Shown: positions 8,248 to 18,903, counted from the first letter of the stretch. The stretch is 64,000 bases of DNA from an archaeon (GCA_018657525.1 JABHWZ010000002.1:148590-212589), one strand, 5' to 3'. Translations and numbers: made by a program. The notes: generated by a model from the sequence alone, not told the origin.

Positions 8248-11200
8248 CTAAATAAAACTTGGGAGCAATCTAATACTACATCCATTCGGCGAATTCCCCC
8301 AAGTGTCAATACATTTAATATGATAAATATCTCCCTCTTCCCAAGGTGTTCTGTGTTGGCTTGAAAAACCAATAGTCATTGAAGTAGAATTCGCGACATC
8401 AAAATAACAACTGCTCGGGCTATAATAACATTCAGCCCTTTCATCTGTGGTTATAATTAATTCCCCCCATTCCCTATATGCTCGGATTATCTCAGGAGGG
8501 GTTTCATCTAAATCAATATTTATCTCAACAAAATCTCTTGCTTCGTTTCCCGCCTCATCAATACATTTAACTTTCATAATATATGGTCCACTCATCAGTT
8601 GGTTAATTGTCTGAAAATGCACATTTGAAAAAGTTTGCATAAATGAATTCATATTATTATAATCTTCAAAATCATAAAAGCACTGACTATCTCCAGAATA
8701 CGCCCCACCAGAAGTAATCACTTCAAATTCTATTGACATTGGCTGAAGCCCAGTTTCAATATCCCCCTTCGGCGAAATACTTTCAATTTTCAATTCACTA
8801 TTTGTTTTATACAAACTATAAGAAAAATCTTGAACATTAATATTTCTCTCTGTTTCATTAATTGTATTTTTAAACCATGGCTGATCTTTACATTTGATAT
8901 AAAATTTATTTTCTTCTTTTGTTAATCCAGTTAAATTGGTGGAGCAAGGCCATCCTTCTGTTGCAGAATCTTCTAAATCAGTTTTACAATCCATTGCATT
9001 TCTCATTTCAGAATAGCTTTTGTTTCCGATTAAATCATATTTACATTCAGCAGGTTCATTTAAATAAAATGTAACATGGGATTCTGTAGTTCCATATTTC
9101 AAATAGTTATTCTCTCTTGGCGTCGAAGTAGTGATATATGCTGGCGTTAAGTCTGGTCCACTTTCTATACAGAAATTAATTAAATATTCACGAGTATTTT
9201 TGTCGCCGTAATAATCTTGGCATCTAACATACATATTCATGTTCCCAAACATTTGTTTTAAATCTCCAGAAAGATTGTAAATTTCCAAACTTGATAAGCT
9301 TGGCATCATAATCCCAAAAGTATGATTCGAAGTATACGCATTTAATTCAAGCGGATAATTTTCCATTTCTTCATAATTCGACGTCGGTTGAAATTCATAT
9401 TTACATTGTGCAGGTTCGTCAATTTCAAGATCAAATAATACTGTTTTAAATTCAGGAATGCATTTCCCGCCAGCTCCCACTAATTTAACTTTCCACTTTT
9501 CTTCGCTTATAAATTCGTATCCACTTTCGATTGTCCCGGCAGAAATAATTGGAGGCTTAAAATCATTTGGCACAGATTCGCAACTTGGGTTGTCTGTATC
9601 TTCATTTAGCAATTTACATGCTTGGCCTAAACTTTCACATCTATATTTTGAACACAGCTTTAAAGGATCATTATTGCATACTGAACATTTATCGCTCCCA
9701 GTTGGAGCTTCCCAGGGTAGACAATCAAGTTCAACAATTACTTTTTTTGTTTTTCCAATTCCAAAAACTTTTAAGAGGAGACCAATAATAACTAAGATTA
9801 TTAAGCATATCCATGCAAAAGGTCCACACGCAGCAGATAACTTTAAACCAAATCCCCAAATCGCAACTGCTGCATAAACTCCTACTGCTGCTCCAGAAAT
9901 CATCATGATTGTTGCGGCTTCTCCTTCCAACCCTAACGCAAATGAAATAATACCTGCGGCTGCCATCATAATTCCGAAAGCACCAATTGCGGCTACAGCT
10001 GGACCAAAAGCACTAGCTCCGAGGGCAGCCATAGAATCAGCCCATACAACCGAAAGACCATACGGTGCCCCACTTGTAACTAAACCATGAACTGCAAATC
10101 CGCCAGTTATCACCGTCCCCAATCCCCCTGTTACTTCCCCCAACAAACCTATCGCTTCATTAATTGCCGCTCCATCACTCTCTGTAGGATCATATCCTTC
10201 TGGGTCTGATAAACTTGAGTGTTGCAATAGAACTTCATCCAAACTTTTCGGTTCTGCAAATTGACCTAAAACCACTTCTGCATAATTTGTATAATCCTGC
10301 CATTTTACTGGTGGAGATTTTTTAATTACCGAGTTATCTGTTCCATCCCCGAGATAATTCACATAACTCCCACAATCTCCCATGGAAATACATAAGTCAT
10401 TCATTTCTTGTCCAAAAATTGCATCTTCGCAATCACAATTATGGATACATTTCCATCCACTTGTTTTCTTTTCATATAAAACAGTACATTTTTGAGTGGC
10501 CATTCCACATACTTCCTTCCCATAATCTTCGCTTTCCCCGCTCAAATCCATTCCCTTGGGATATTTAGGTACACAAACTTCAAACTTGAATCCTTCATCA
10601 ACATCCACTTGATTAATATAACACATAGAATTATTTTGGCAATTTCCCACCATTGTTTCTTGCTTTGAATTATACGACCGACAAATACTTGCTTCATTCA
10701 TCACACAATTTGCTAAATCAAATTTTTCATTTGTGTCAGGATTTTCTAATTCACCTTGAACGCAAATTTGTCCTCGATAATCTGCACAAGCTTCGACAAC
10801 AATCTCCCCATCAATACACATTCTTTTCCAGTGTCGACTTCCAACTGTATCTTTTCCTTCTCCAATAAATCCATCATAAACACACCAACTTTCCCCATGA
10901 CTTCTTTCATTGCCTTGCTCATCAATACAATTAATATCTTTACAAATAAAATTTCCATCTTGTATTTTGCTACCGACAATTCCACTTTCAGAACAAAAAC
11001 TTCCAAGCGAATACTTACAATTTCCACATTCTTGAGAGTTTGCATTAGCGTCGTTAGGATTACAACTTTGATCTTTCGTCAAAAGATTTCCCAAATTCCA
11101 ACTTACCTCTTTGTCAGAGGAATAAATATTTTCAGGATTTCCACAAGAATCAAACCAGTAGATTTCGTCTTTACCCTTAATACATCCCACTGAGTCTTGT

Positions 11201-11970
11201 CTTTCACAAGAATTATTTAGTGTAGGGTTTGAGCATAATTTTCCAAGATAATATTCCCCTTCTTTTAAATTACATTCAACTTCAGACAATCTCTCACATC
11301 TCTCTTTTTCAAAAATACAAGCAGATTTAATTGCACTCGCGCCCAAATTTAAACATTCTATTTCATTTTTTATTTGTTGCCTAAAATCTTTTGCCAAATC
11401 ATATATTCCTGCTAACCTTTCACACCTTCCTTCAACAGCAAATTGCGTTTCGTCTCCGAGAACACAGCAACCATACTGACACTCTGCAATCGCACAGTTC
11501 TCTTCGCTGTTCCACTCTCCTCCAGAATTTTCACAATTTTGCTTTGTGACTTTTGTCGTGCAAGTTCCTTCATCTGGATCAGTACAACAACCCAACTCAC
11601 ATAATGCAACATTGCTACAATCTCCTTCTATTAAATCAACTACACAATTATTTTCTTGCGCAACAAAGAAGTCAACACACCCTTCCCCTTGTTCAGTTTC
11701 CAAACAACATTCCTGTAAAATTTCCTGAGCTGCAACAGATTGAATTTGTTTAATACTCAAAAATCCAATTAAAAGATTCAATCCGGCATCTAGCAATTCC
11801 TCTCCAAAATCTTTTTCCTCAATTTGTTTTTCTAAGATTTTTTCTGTTTGATGTACTTGATAACTGTTAGCCACAGGCATATTAATCAACAAAGCAATTT
11901 GAATCGCCACTGCAAATACTAAACTGAACTTTAATTTATTTTGCATTTTATAAACCTGGCGGAATAACAC
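8248..11970 (-). CDS. 1240-aa Cys-rich surface protein with internal TM region
   Basis: Single long ORF; signal peptide, many CxxxCC motifs, central hydrophobic stretch. Confidence 0.8.
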   Translation of the reverse strand: MLFRQVYKMQNKLKFSLVFAVAIQIALLINMPVANSYQVHQTEKILEKQIEEKDFGEELLDAGLNLLIGFLSIKQIQSVAAQEILQECCLETEQGEGCVDFFVAQENNCVVDLIEGDCSNVALCELGCCTDPDEGTCTTKVTKQNCENSGGEWNSEENCAIAECQYGCCVLGDETQFAVEGRCERLAGIYDLAKDFRQQIKNEIECLNLGASAIKSACIFEKERCERLSEVECNLKEGEYYLGKLCSNPTLNNSCERQDSVGCIKGKDEIYWFDSCGNPENIYSSDKEVSWNLGNLLTKDQSCNPNDANANSQECGNCKYSLGSFCSESGIVGSKIQDGNFICKDINCIDEQGNERSHGESWCVYDGFIGEGKDTVGSRHWKRMCIDGEIVVEACADYRGQICVQGELENPDTNEKFDLANCVMNEASICRSYNSKQETMVGNCQNNSMCYINQVDVDEGFKFEVCVPKYPKGMDLSGESEDYGKEVCGMATQKCTVLYEKKTSGWKCIHNCDCEDAIFGQEMNDLCISMGDCGSYVNYLGDGTDNSVIKKSPPVKWQDYTNYAEVVLGQFAEPKSLDEVLLQHSSLSDPEGYDPTESDGAAINEAIGLLGEVTGGLGTVITGGFAVHGLVTSGAPYGLSVVWADSMAALGASAFGPAVAAIGAFGIMMAAAGIISFALGLEGEAATIMMISGAAVGVYAAVAIWGFGLKLSAACGPFAWICLIILVIIGLLLKVFGIGKTKKVIVELDCLPWEAPTGSDKCSVCNNDPLKLCSKYRCESLGQACKLLNEDTDNPSCESVPNDFKPPIISAGTIESGYEFISEEKWKVKLVGAGGKCIPEFKTVLFDLEIDEPAQCKYEFQPTSNYEEMENYPLELNAYTSNHTFGIMMPSLSSLEIYNLSGDLKQMFGNMNMYVRCQDYYGDKNTREYLINFCIESGPDLTPAYITTSTPRENNYLKYGTTESHVTFYLNEPAECKYDLIGNKSYSEMRNAMDCKTDLEDSATEGWPCSTNLTGLTKEENKFYIKCKDQPWFKNTINETERNINVQDFSYSLYKTNSELKIESISPKGDIETGLQPMSIEFEVITSGGAYSGDSQCFYDFEDYNNMNSFMQTFSNVHFQTINQLMSGPYIMKVKCIDEAGNEARDFVEINIDLDETPPEIIRAYREWGELIITTDERAECYYSPSSCYFDVANSTSMTIGFSSQHRTPWEEGDIYHIKCIDTWGNSPNGCSIRLLPSFI

Positions 11971-12733
11971 ACCCCCTTACAGCAAATCGAAATTTTTCTG
12001 AGCTACCTTTATCTGTGACAGTGTAGATATTATTCAAATCACTTGTTCTAAAAATTTCAACTCTGAATTCAGGATAAAGGAGCCCAAAACCTTGTTGTGA
12101 AAAACTACAATATTCTCCCTCTTGACTCAAAATTTCCTGTGCCACAATAGCCAAATCATAAATTTTATTTCGGATTACAACTCTGAAATTATCATACGAA
12201 AAACTTTCTTCTTTTTTATTAGCAGTAATTATTCTATCTGCTTCAACAATTACTTGTCCTGGTTCTAATTCAACTAGAAAATCCAAATTTTCCATTTTCA
12301 CTTCATACCCTAAAGCCTGCATTTTATTTTCCCAAGAAACAAAACAATTTTCTATTTCCTCGTGGATATAATTAAAAATTTCTATTTCCAAATGATTAAT
12401 TAATAGTGGCTCTTGATTTACACATGTGATATAATTTTTTGGAGTATAACATAAATAGGAAATATTTTTGTAAACTTTATCCTCGGAAAATTTAAATGTT
12501 TTGTATAATCTAGGATTTGTGTTTCCTCCTTGCGAAGTTAATAAATTTATAGATTCCTTAATTTTTGGTTCAATACAATTTTCAATAAACCTTTGTGGAT
12601 CTTCCTCAAAAGCTCCTGGAACAGATATTTTCCCAGTTCTAACTAAAAAAAATAAAATTATCGCTCCAACAAATAAAAGTGCAATTATCACAAAAATAGT
12701 TATCTGTCCTTGCTTTTTCATTTTATCAACCAC
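11948..12733 (-). CDS. pilin-like membrane protein
   Basis: MKKQGQITIFVIIALLFVGAIILFFLV; paralog of 7440-8234. Confidence 0.7.
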   Translation of the reverse strand: MVDKMKKQGQITIFVIIALLFVGAIILFFLVRTGKISVPGAFEEDPQRFIENCIEPKIKESINLLTSQGGNTNPRLYKTFKFSEDKVYKNISYLCYTPKNYITCVNQEPLLINHLEIEIFNYIHEEIENCFVSWENKMQALGYEVKMENLDFLVELEPGQVIVEADRIITANKKEESFSYDNFRVVIRNKIYDLAIVAQEILSQEGEYCSFSQQGFGLLYPEFRVEIFRTSDLNNIYTVTDKGSSEKFRFAVRGCVIPPGL

Positions 12734-12903
12734 AAGTTGACCCCCATTTTTTTTATCTTGATAATTTTACTTTCAATAACTAATTCTAAAAGATATTTTT
12801 CAGCAGTATTCCAAGAAAGATCAAATTTATTCGCAATCTCCGAACTTGTAACAACTCTTTCTTTTTTAATTAAACTAATTATCTTATTTCTATGAATATT
12901 CAT
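12718..12903 (-). CDS. small winged-helix/HTH protein
   Basis: VVTSSEIANKFDLSWNTAEKYLLELV HTH-like pattern. Confidence 0.55.
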   Translation of the reverse strand: MNIHRNKIISLIKKERVVTSSEIANKFDLSWNTAEKYLLELVIESKIIKIKKMGVNLWLIK

Positions 12904-13040
12904 AATAATTTACCAATGATAAAACATAGTAATATTACTATGTATCTACATAATGAAAAAGTTATTTTTAAATGTTTCTAAAATAGCATTTAAAAACAAT
13001 AATACTTTAAAACTCTCCTTGTTTATTTTGGGTAATTGAA

Positions 13041-13958
13041 ATGAAAGGTTTATCAAAAATACTTTTACTCTCCGCATTGGCAGGTTCAGTGAGTTTAGCA
13101 GGAGATCCTCTGAAGAAAGACGATAAAATTGAAGCACCTTCCAGAATGCAACTTTTTTTTAGAGGAGTTGATGCAGATTTAGATTTATTTCCGCAATTAT
13201 ATAAAAAAGAATTGGATAAAGAATGTGAAAAGGCAGTCAGAAGATTAGACCCTCGATTAATGGCTTTGAATTATTCAATGACTGAATCTCAAGAACCAAG
13301 TTGGGATTCAGAAAATAATATTTTTAATGAAGATCTAGATGCGTTAGAAGATTTAACAAAGGAGATTCTGAAAGATGCTTTGAGTGGGGCAGCCGATGAA
13401 CTTCCCCATATTGATAAAATTTACCAAAGATTGCGAGGATTTGCAAAAGGAAAAGCCCAACTAAAAATTAAACCCTCTGTTCATAGTGGGGATTATTCTG
13501 GAATTCCTCCTGAAGCAAGGCAAAAATTAGAAAAAGAAAGGCGTGAGGACGAATACGCAATTTCTGCAAAAACTCGAGATAAGACCCCCAGAGAAGTATT
13601 AAATAAATTATTTGGTGATGAAAGCGAGTTTAGGACCGGAGTTGATTTACATTCATTAGATTCTGTGGGCTATTTTGTAAAATTAAGAAATCCTAAACTT
13701 TGGAATATGGAATTCGAGGAAATTCGTACAGAATACATTTTTGAACCAAACGATTCTTGCATCAAATTTGAAGCAGAAAAAAAACTTCCAAATGGATTTT
13801 ATTTAGAATTAGAAGGACGCCAAAGGGTTGCTGGAGGAAAGAATTCAAAATATGGTTTTGAGGTAAGTAAACAATTAACTCCAAATAGTCACATTGCTTT
13901 TGGTGCAAGCACAGGTAAGAACACTAATGCATTCTTGAGATATAAAGCTAGGTTTTAA
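13041..13958 (+). CDS. secreted protein of unknown function
   Basis: ORF with signal peptide MKGLSKILLLSALAGSVSLAG. Confidence 0.6.
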   Translation: MKGLSKILLLSALAGSVSLAGDPLKKDDKIEAPSRMQLFFRGVDADLDLFPQLYKKELDKECEKAVRRLDPRLMALNYSMTESQEPSWDSENNIFNEDLDALEDLTKEILKDALSGAADELPHIDKIYQRLRGFAKGKAQLKIKPSVHSGDYSGIPPEARQKLEKERREDEYAISAKTRDKTPREVLNKLFGDESEFRTGVDLHSLDSVGYFVKLRNPKLWNMEFEEIRTEYIFEPNDSCIKFEAEKKLPNGFYLELEGRQRVAGGKNSKYGFEVSKQLTPNSHIAFGASTGKNTNAFLRYKARF

Positions 13959-14024
13959 CATTTATTAACTTCCGAGTAACAACAAATTAGAAACCTTTAA
14001 ATACTCCTCCAATTATCTTTTTTC

Positions 14025-14777
14025 ATGATTCCAAGCACTTATAGGGATGAAAGTTATTTAATGAAACTTCCAGAGTATGAACCTTGGCACGAAGGAGAAG
14101 TTAAACTAAGAGCGATAGGTGAAACAATTTCTTTACCAAAAGGAATAAGATTCAAATATGCAGACCAAACACATCACGATCCAACTTTAGATTCAACTCC
14201 GCAAACAAATACTCGAGCTTTTGGGGAACATCGACCAAGTCGAAGAGAAGAGGGTTACGACATTGTTATTGATTGGTGCAGAAATTTAAGAGGCATTCTT
14301 TATAAACATGTATTAGGTCATGAAGAAGGACATCTTTTTTCTTCCACTGGAAATTTACAGCTTCTACGAGAGTCGGCAAAAAAAGAAGGTTTTGAGTTCG
14401 ACTGCTTAAACGAACAATATGCTTTTGATTCTGATAAAGCAATAAGAAGAATATTTAATAGAAATTATAAAGATGAAGATTTAAAATTTTGGGTTCCACC
14501 TAAGAATCAAAGAGAGTTATTAGCCCACGTGGGCTCTTTAGTTGCTCTAGCAAAAACACAAATAAGTCCAGAATTAACTGGTGAATTAGTAGCGGCGATT
14601 CAGACTGGGAGAGAAGAGAAGTTTAAGGAATTAATGGGCAACAAATTTGCATCATCTTGTTTCAAGACTCATCGGGCCCCCAATTCTTTATTTTATATTT
14701 TAGAAAATAGATTCAGAGAGACCGCGCCAGCGTTAGCAATGTATCAAGTTAGAAATACAAATATAAATTATTTTTAA
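14025..14777 (+). CDS. putative HExxH zinc metallopeptidase-like protein
   Basis: VLGHEEGHLFSS (HEEGH) motif. Confidence 0.5.
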   Translation: MIPSTYRDESYLMKLPEYEPWHEGEVKLRAIGETISLPKGIRFKYADQTHHDPTLDSTPQTNTRAFGEHRPSRREEGYDIVIDWCRNLRGILYKHVLGHEEGHLFSSTGNLQLLRESAKKEGFEFDCLNEQYAFDSDKAIRRIFNRNYKDEDLKFWVPPKNQRELLAHVGSLVALAKTQISPELTGELVAAIQTGREEKFKELMGNKFASSCFKTHRAPNSLFYILENRFRETAPALAMYQVRNTNINYF

Positions 14778-14804
14778 CAATTTTTTCTTCCATCTTACTA
14801 ATCA

Positions 14805-15542
14805 TTAATCCTCGGTCTCAACTCTAGGCGCAAGAATAAAACTTAATTCTAATTCGCCTGTTCTAAAATCTAATCTCAGCGGATGGTCTGCCGCAAATTT
14901 GATAATTGCTTTCTCACAAAGTTTCGCACCTTTCATAAATTTCTGCAAATATTCTAAGCTATATCTTGATTTGCAATTCTCTGCCTGAATCGTCGCTTCG
15001 TCTCCAGAAAACTCTGCTCTTGCAGAATTAATTCCTTTCGCTGCTACAATAAATTTCCCCTCTTCTACAATAAAACTACAAGCATCTGCTACAACTCCAC
15101 AATCTTCAATTGCATCAACCAAATCAATCGAACTAATTCCCACCTTTGAACTAAACTCCAGCGACGGCATTTCTTTGTCCTCTGACTCTATCTCAATTAA
15201 ATTCAAAGTGAACTTCCGCGCAATTCTATCATTAATCTGGATCTCTAACATATTATCTTTTTTCTCAAAAATAACAGAGCCCCCTGTTCCGCACCTTTTT
15301 AAAATTCTTTTTAAATCATCTAAATTAATTCCCAAAACTTCTGAATCCAACTCAAATTTAGAAAACGCACTTTTCGGTAACTTAAAATTCACCATCGCTA
15401 CATTCGCTGGGTCCATCGCAGTTATACTCATCCCAAACTCGTTTACCTTGATACGCACTTCTGTCACCAAGTCAGAAATGATCTCAATTGCCTTTGTAAG
15501 CATCGCCGGACTTTGAAGTTCAACTAACATTTTATTAATCAC
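14805..15542 (-). CDS. pcn: DNA polymerase sliding clamp (PCNA)
   Basis: VRIKVNEFGMSITAMDPANVAMVNFKLPKSAFSKF; clamp-length protein. Confidence 0.95.
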   Translation of the reverse strand: MINKMLVELQSPAMLTKAIEIISDLVTEVRIKVNEFGMSITAMDPANVAMVNFKLPKSAFSKFELDSEVLGINLDDLKRILKRCGTGGSVIFEKKDNMLEIQINDRIARKFTLNLIEIESEDKEMPSLEFSSKVGISSIDLVDAIEDCGVVADACSFIVEEGKFIVAAKGINSARAEFSGDEATIQAENCKSRYSLEYLQKFMKGAKLCEKAIIKFAADHPLRLDFRTGELELSFILAPRVETED

Positions 15543-15614
15543 TCATTTTATTTTTTAAGTATTGTTATACTAAATAGAGGGTATTTATATAAACTTTCTT
15601 ACCCCAAAATAATC

Positions 15615-17009
15615 ATGGAAAAGTCTTTCAAAGAAACTCGAGTTAGAAATTTAACCCAACTTTATTATTCTCGTCCAGAAATACAAAAAGCATTATTTGA
15701 ATTCGCAAAAAACCGAGAAATTTCCCCGCGATATTTTGAAGGTTTCGGAAAACGCCCAGATTCGTTTGAATATATTGGCGACGTTTTCGAGTTAGTAAAA
15801 AAAGGCGCAACATCTTTCCATTGCTCAGAAGAAATTTGGAAAAATCCCCTCGACATTTCAACAGATTTAAACGAGCAAGAATTAGATGAAATAAGAATCG
15901 GATGGGATTTTCTCTTAGACATTGATTCAAAATATATAGATTACAGCAAGATAATGGCCCAACAAATTTGCAATTTTTTAAAATTCCACGGGGTAACCAA
16001 CGTCGGATTAAAATTTTCAGGCTCCAAAGGATTTCATTTAATAATTCCATGGAAAGCTTTTCCTAAAGAAATAAACGGAGTAAAAACTTCAGACAAATTT
16101 CCAGAATGGCCAAGAATTTTACTTAACTATATTTCTGAAAAGATAAACCCAAATTTGACTAAAGAAATAACACAAATCTCAATGGGCCCGGGAGCAAAAT
16201 ATGTGCGCGATTACGAAGCATCAAAAGAAGTCATCCCAGATTTAATTTTAGTTTCACCTCGACATTTGTTCAGAATGCCATACTCACTTCACGAAAAGAC
16301 AGCTCTCGCCAGCATTGTTTTAACCGCACAGGAATTAGAAAAATTCGATTTAAAAGACGCTGACCCAATGAAACTTTCCCCAGAAAAAATCAAAGAGTTT
16401 ACCCCAGATTCTAGAGAAGGTGAAGCAACAGAGCTTTTAACTCAGGCCTTAGATTGGGCAAAACAAAATGAAATTGATAGTCCAGAAGAAAATAAAAAAG
16501 TCTCCGGGAAATATGCAAATTTCAAAAAAATTGAATTAAAAAATGTTTCAGATGCACAACTTCCGCCGTGCATTCAAAAACTTATGCAAGGAATCGTCGA
16601 CGGAAAAAAACGAGGACTTTTCGCTTTGCTAAATTTATTTCGTTCAATAGGAATGGAAAAAGAACTTCTCGAAAAAAAAATAGAAGAATGGAATAAGAAA
16701 AATAATCCCCCTTTAAAAAAAGGTTATATCAAATCTCAGCTTGAATGGTCTTACCGACGGAAACCAATAATGCCCCCGAACTGCAAAGAATTTTATCAAG
16801 GAATAGCGTGCTGTCAACCAGACAACCTCTGCACGAAAATAAAAAATCCAGTAAATTATGTAATGAGAAAGAACTGGGCAGTCAATAATTCAGGGCGCCC
16901 CTCAGCATACTCCAAGTCAAAGAGTTTTGGGACAAAAAAGTTTAAGAACAAAAAACCGAAAGTTCCAAAGAAAAAAACTTCTAAAAAAAAGCTTTCTGGG
17001 AGAGATTAA
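15615..17009 (+). CDS. priS: archaeal DNA primase, PriS catalytic domain fused to PriL C-terminal Fe-S-like domain
   Basis: LLDIDSKYIDYSK...GLKFSGSKGFHLIIPW (PriS); LPPCIQKLMQG...KRGLFALLNLFRSIG...C..CC..C (PriL-CTD-like). Confidence 0.85.
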   Translation: MEKSFKETRVRNLTQLYYSRPEIQKALFEFAKNREISPRYFEGFGKRPDSFEYIGDVFELVKKGATSFHCSEEIWKNPLDISTDLNEQELDEIRIGWDFLLDIDSKYIDYSKIMAQQICNFLKFHGVTNVGLKFSGSKGFHLIIPWKAFPKEINGVKTSDKFPEWPRILLNYISEKINPNLTKEITQISMGPGAKYVRDYEASKEVIPDLILVSPRHLFRMPYSLHEKTALASIVLTAQELEKFDLKDADPMKLSPEKIKEFTPDSREGEATELLTQALDWAKQNEIDSPEENKKVSGKYANFKKIELKNVSDAQLPPCIQKLMQGIVDGKKRGLFALLNLFRSIGMEKELLEKKIEEWNKKNNPPLKKGYIKSQLEWSYRRKPIMPPNCKEFYQGIACCQPDNLCTKIKNPVNYVMRKNWAVNNSGRPSAYSKSKSFGTKKFKNKKPKVPKKKTSKKKLSGRD

Positions 17010-17012
17010 AGT

Positions 17013-17258
17013 TTACAGATTCTTCTCTAATTCTGCAATCTTATTCGAATAACTTTCCATTGTATCTCGGCTAATATTTATCGCTCCGCAAATTCCCCGA
17101 AGCTTTTCATATCTGTCTTTGAGCTGAGCAATTCTTACCAGTATCTCAGATTTTGTTTGCGTTATTTGCATTTTATTCGTAATCTTCGTCATCGTAATCT
17201 GCGAACCAGTTTCGATCTCCCATGCTTGGCAGTTCAGAGGTCCATTGTCCAGCCCCAC
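17013..17258 (-). CDS. small coiled protein (true start probably MQITQTKSEIL)
   Basis: ORF, helical composition. Confidence 0.4.
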   Translation of the reverse strand: MGLDNGPLNCQAWEIETGSQITMTKITNKMQITQTKSEILVRIAQLKDRYEKLRGICGAINISRDTMESYSNKIAELEKNL

Positions 17259-17424
17259 ATTCAGGGCATTCGCTATCTCCTATGCTATATTCGTGACCGC
17301 ATTTTATACAAGGAGTTTTTATGTATAGTTCGTCGCAGCTCATTCCGATGTTTTGTTGTTTTCTCATTTTATCCTCCGTTGTTGCCAGCTTGTTATTGTC
17401 TGGCTCTGTAATATTTTGACCCAA
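17173..17424 (-). CDS. zinc-ribbon protein
   Basis: CIKCGHEYSIGDSECPECGAG double CxxC. Confidence 0.55.
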   Translation of the reverse strand: MGQNITEPDNNKLATTEDKMRKQQNIGMSCDELYIKTPCIKCGHEYSIGDSECPECGAGQWTSELPSMGDRNWFADYDDEDYE

Positions 17425-17442
17425 GAATGCTACTTAAAGTTC

Positions 17443-17464
17443 TGTTGAAGAACATTCTACAACA
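17443..17464. promoter_or_regulatory. 22-bp palindromic operator candidate, copy 1
   Basis: tgttgaagaacattctacaaca just after a TATA-like ttaaag. Confidence 0.55.
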
Positions 17465-17527
17465 TCTTATTAAATACTCAAATTACGCAGAAATTATAAT
17501 GAGCATAGCTCAGGGGAGTACGACGCA

Positions 17528-17584
17528 ATGAAGCAACCTACAATACAAAACAACAGGAACACAAGGGAGGAAAAGAAAATATGA
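17528..17584 (+). CDS. 18-aa leader peptide overlapping downstream gene (ATGA)
   Basis: MKQPTIQNNRNTREEKKI*; stop overlaps ATG at 17581. Confidence 0.35.
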   Translation: MKQPTIQNNRNTREEKKI

Positions 17585-18192
17585 AACAACAAGGAAAAAT
17601 TTGGATGCCAGACTCTTTTGAGGAAGGCGAAGAAATAATCAAAAGGTTATTTCCACAGCAAGAAGAAACAAGATCAGATGGCTATTCCAATGATTGGGGA
17701 GAGGGCGTCTGGAGGCTAATATCTACAGAAAGGCAGAGATTTTACAACGAAACGTTTCAGGAAAATCTTTATGCTAGAAGAGATCTTAAAATCGAGAGAT
17801 GTTCTTGCCCGTGTGAAGAGCACGATGAAGTAGAAAAGTATATCCTTCGTGTAAGGCAACCTAAATCTCAAGAAGGTTGGAAAAGTAAGTTCCCAGAATA
17901 TACTCCTAGAGAGAGGGAAGAAAAAATGAAAGAGATAAATGAAGAGTTTGAAGGAGAAGAGAACTCATTAGCAAGAGCGATGCTGTTGCTGTATTCTGTG
18001 GAGCCTGATTATAAGGAATTGCCTCTTTTTGAGAGGGGAAGATCGAGCCAGTACAGAACAAAAAATAATGAATCCCCTTCGAACAGAGAAAGAGGAGTTT
18101 TACGAGGAAGTAAAGACTATAGTTTCCACACAAAAGGAATGGAGAAAGGTTGGAAATATCTTGCTGAAAAATTTGGAGATTTAACTTCTTGA
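17581..18192 (+). CDS. orphan protein of unknown function
   Basis: ORF with upstream gggagg. Confidence 0.5.
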   Translation: MKQQGKIWMPDSFEEGEEIIKRLFPQQEETRSDGYSNDWGEGVWRLISTERQRFYNETFQENLYARRDLKIERCSCPCEEHDEVEKYILRVRQPKSQEGWKSKFPEYTPREREEKMKEINEEFEGEENSLARAMLLLYSVEPDYKELPLFERGRSSQYRTKNNESPSNRERGVLRGSKDYSFHTKGMEKGWKYLAEKFGDLTS

Positions 18193-18231
18193 ATCAATAA
18201 AAGAGGTGATTCTGAACCCCAACAGCCCGGC

Positions 18232-18837
18232 CTATTTCCCTCGCCAACCGCCGTGGTTAAAGATAGCAACGCCCATTTTTTCTAGATTCTTTGCGATATT
18301 ATAAATTGGAAAACCTACAATGTTCGCATAACAACCTTTAATGCTTCGAATAAAAATACTTCCTAATCCCTGAATTGCGATTGCTCCAGCTTTATCTAAT
18401 GGTTCACCCGTTTTAATGTAGTTTTTAATTTCTCTATCTGATAATTTTTTAAATGTAAATTTAGAAACTTCGTAATCTCTAATTTCTTTTCCAGTCTTTG
18501 CGTTGATAAGAGCAACACCAGAATAAACTCTAATTTCTTTCCCCGAAAACATTCTTAACATTCTTAGAGCATTCGCTTTTGTGTGTGGTTTACCTAGTTT
18601 CTTCCCTTTGTAAACTAAAAATGTATCAACTCCAATAACTATTCCTTCTTTGATTTTGTCTGCGACATCTTTAGCTTTTCCGTATGCAAGAACTTTTGCT
18701 AATTCTTTTGCAGAAAGTTTCATCGCCATATCCTCTTCATAATCTGAAGGAATAATTTTAAAATCGATTCCCATTTGCTGCAAAAGCCCCTTTCTCCGAG
18801 GCGAAGTCGAAGCTAGAATAATTTTTTGTTTCACCAT
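18232..18837 (-). CDS. maf: Maf-like nucleotide pyrophosphatase
   Basis: ILASTSPRRKGLLQQMGIDFKIIPSDYEED; GVDTFLVYKGKKLGKP. Confidence 0.9.
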   Translation of the reverse strand: MVKQKIILASTSPRRKGLLQQMGIDFKIIPSDYEEDMAMKLSAKELAKVLAYGKAKDVADKIKEGIVIGVDTFLVYKGKKLGKPHTKANALRMLRMFSGKEIRVYSGVALINAKTGKEIRDYEVSKFTFKKLSDREIKNYIKTGEPLDKAGAIAIQGLGSIFIRSIKGCYANIVGFPIYNIAKNLEKMGVAIFNHGGWRGK

Positions 18838-18903
18838 CTTGCCTTTATTTAGACTTAGAACTATTTAAATCTTTTAATCTTTCGAATTTCTTACTTAAAG
18901 CTC

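Noticed and set aside
8248-11970. Multiple plus-strand ORFs opposite the large surface-protein gene (e.g. 9458-9877, 10756-11193)
   Set aside because: Antisense to a long, well-supported ORF with signal peptide and paralogs.
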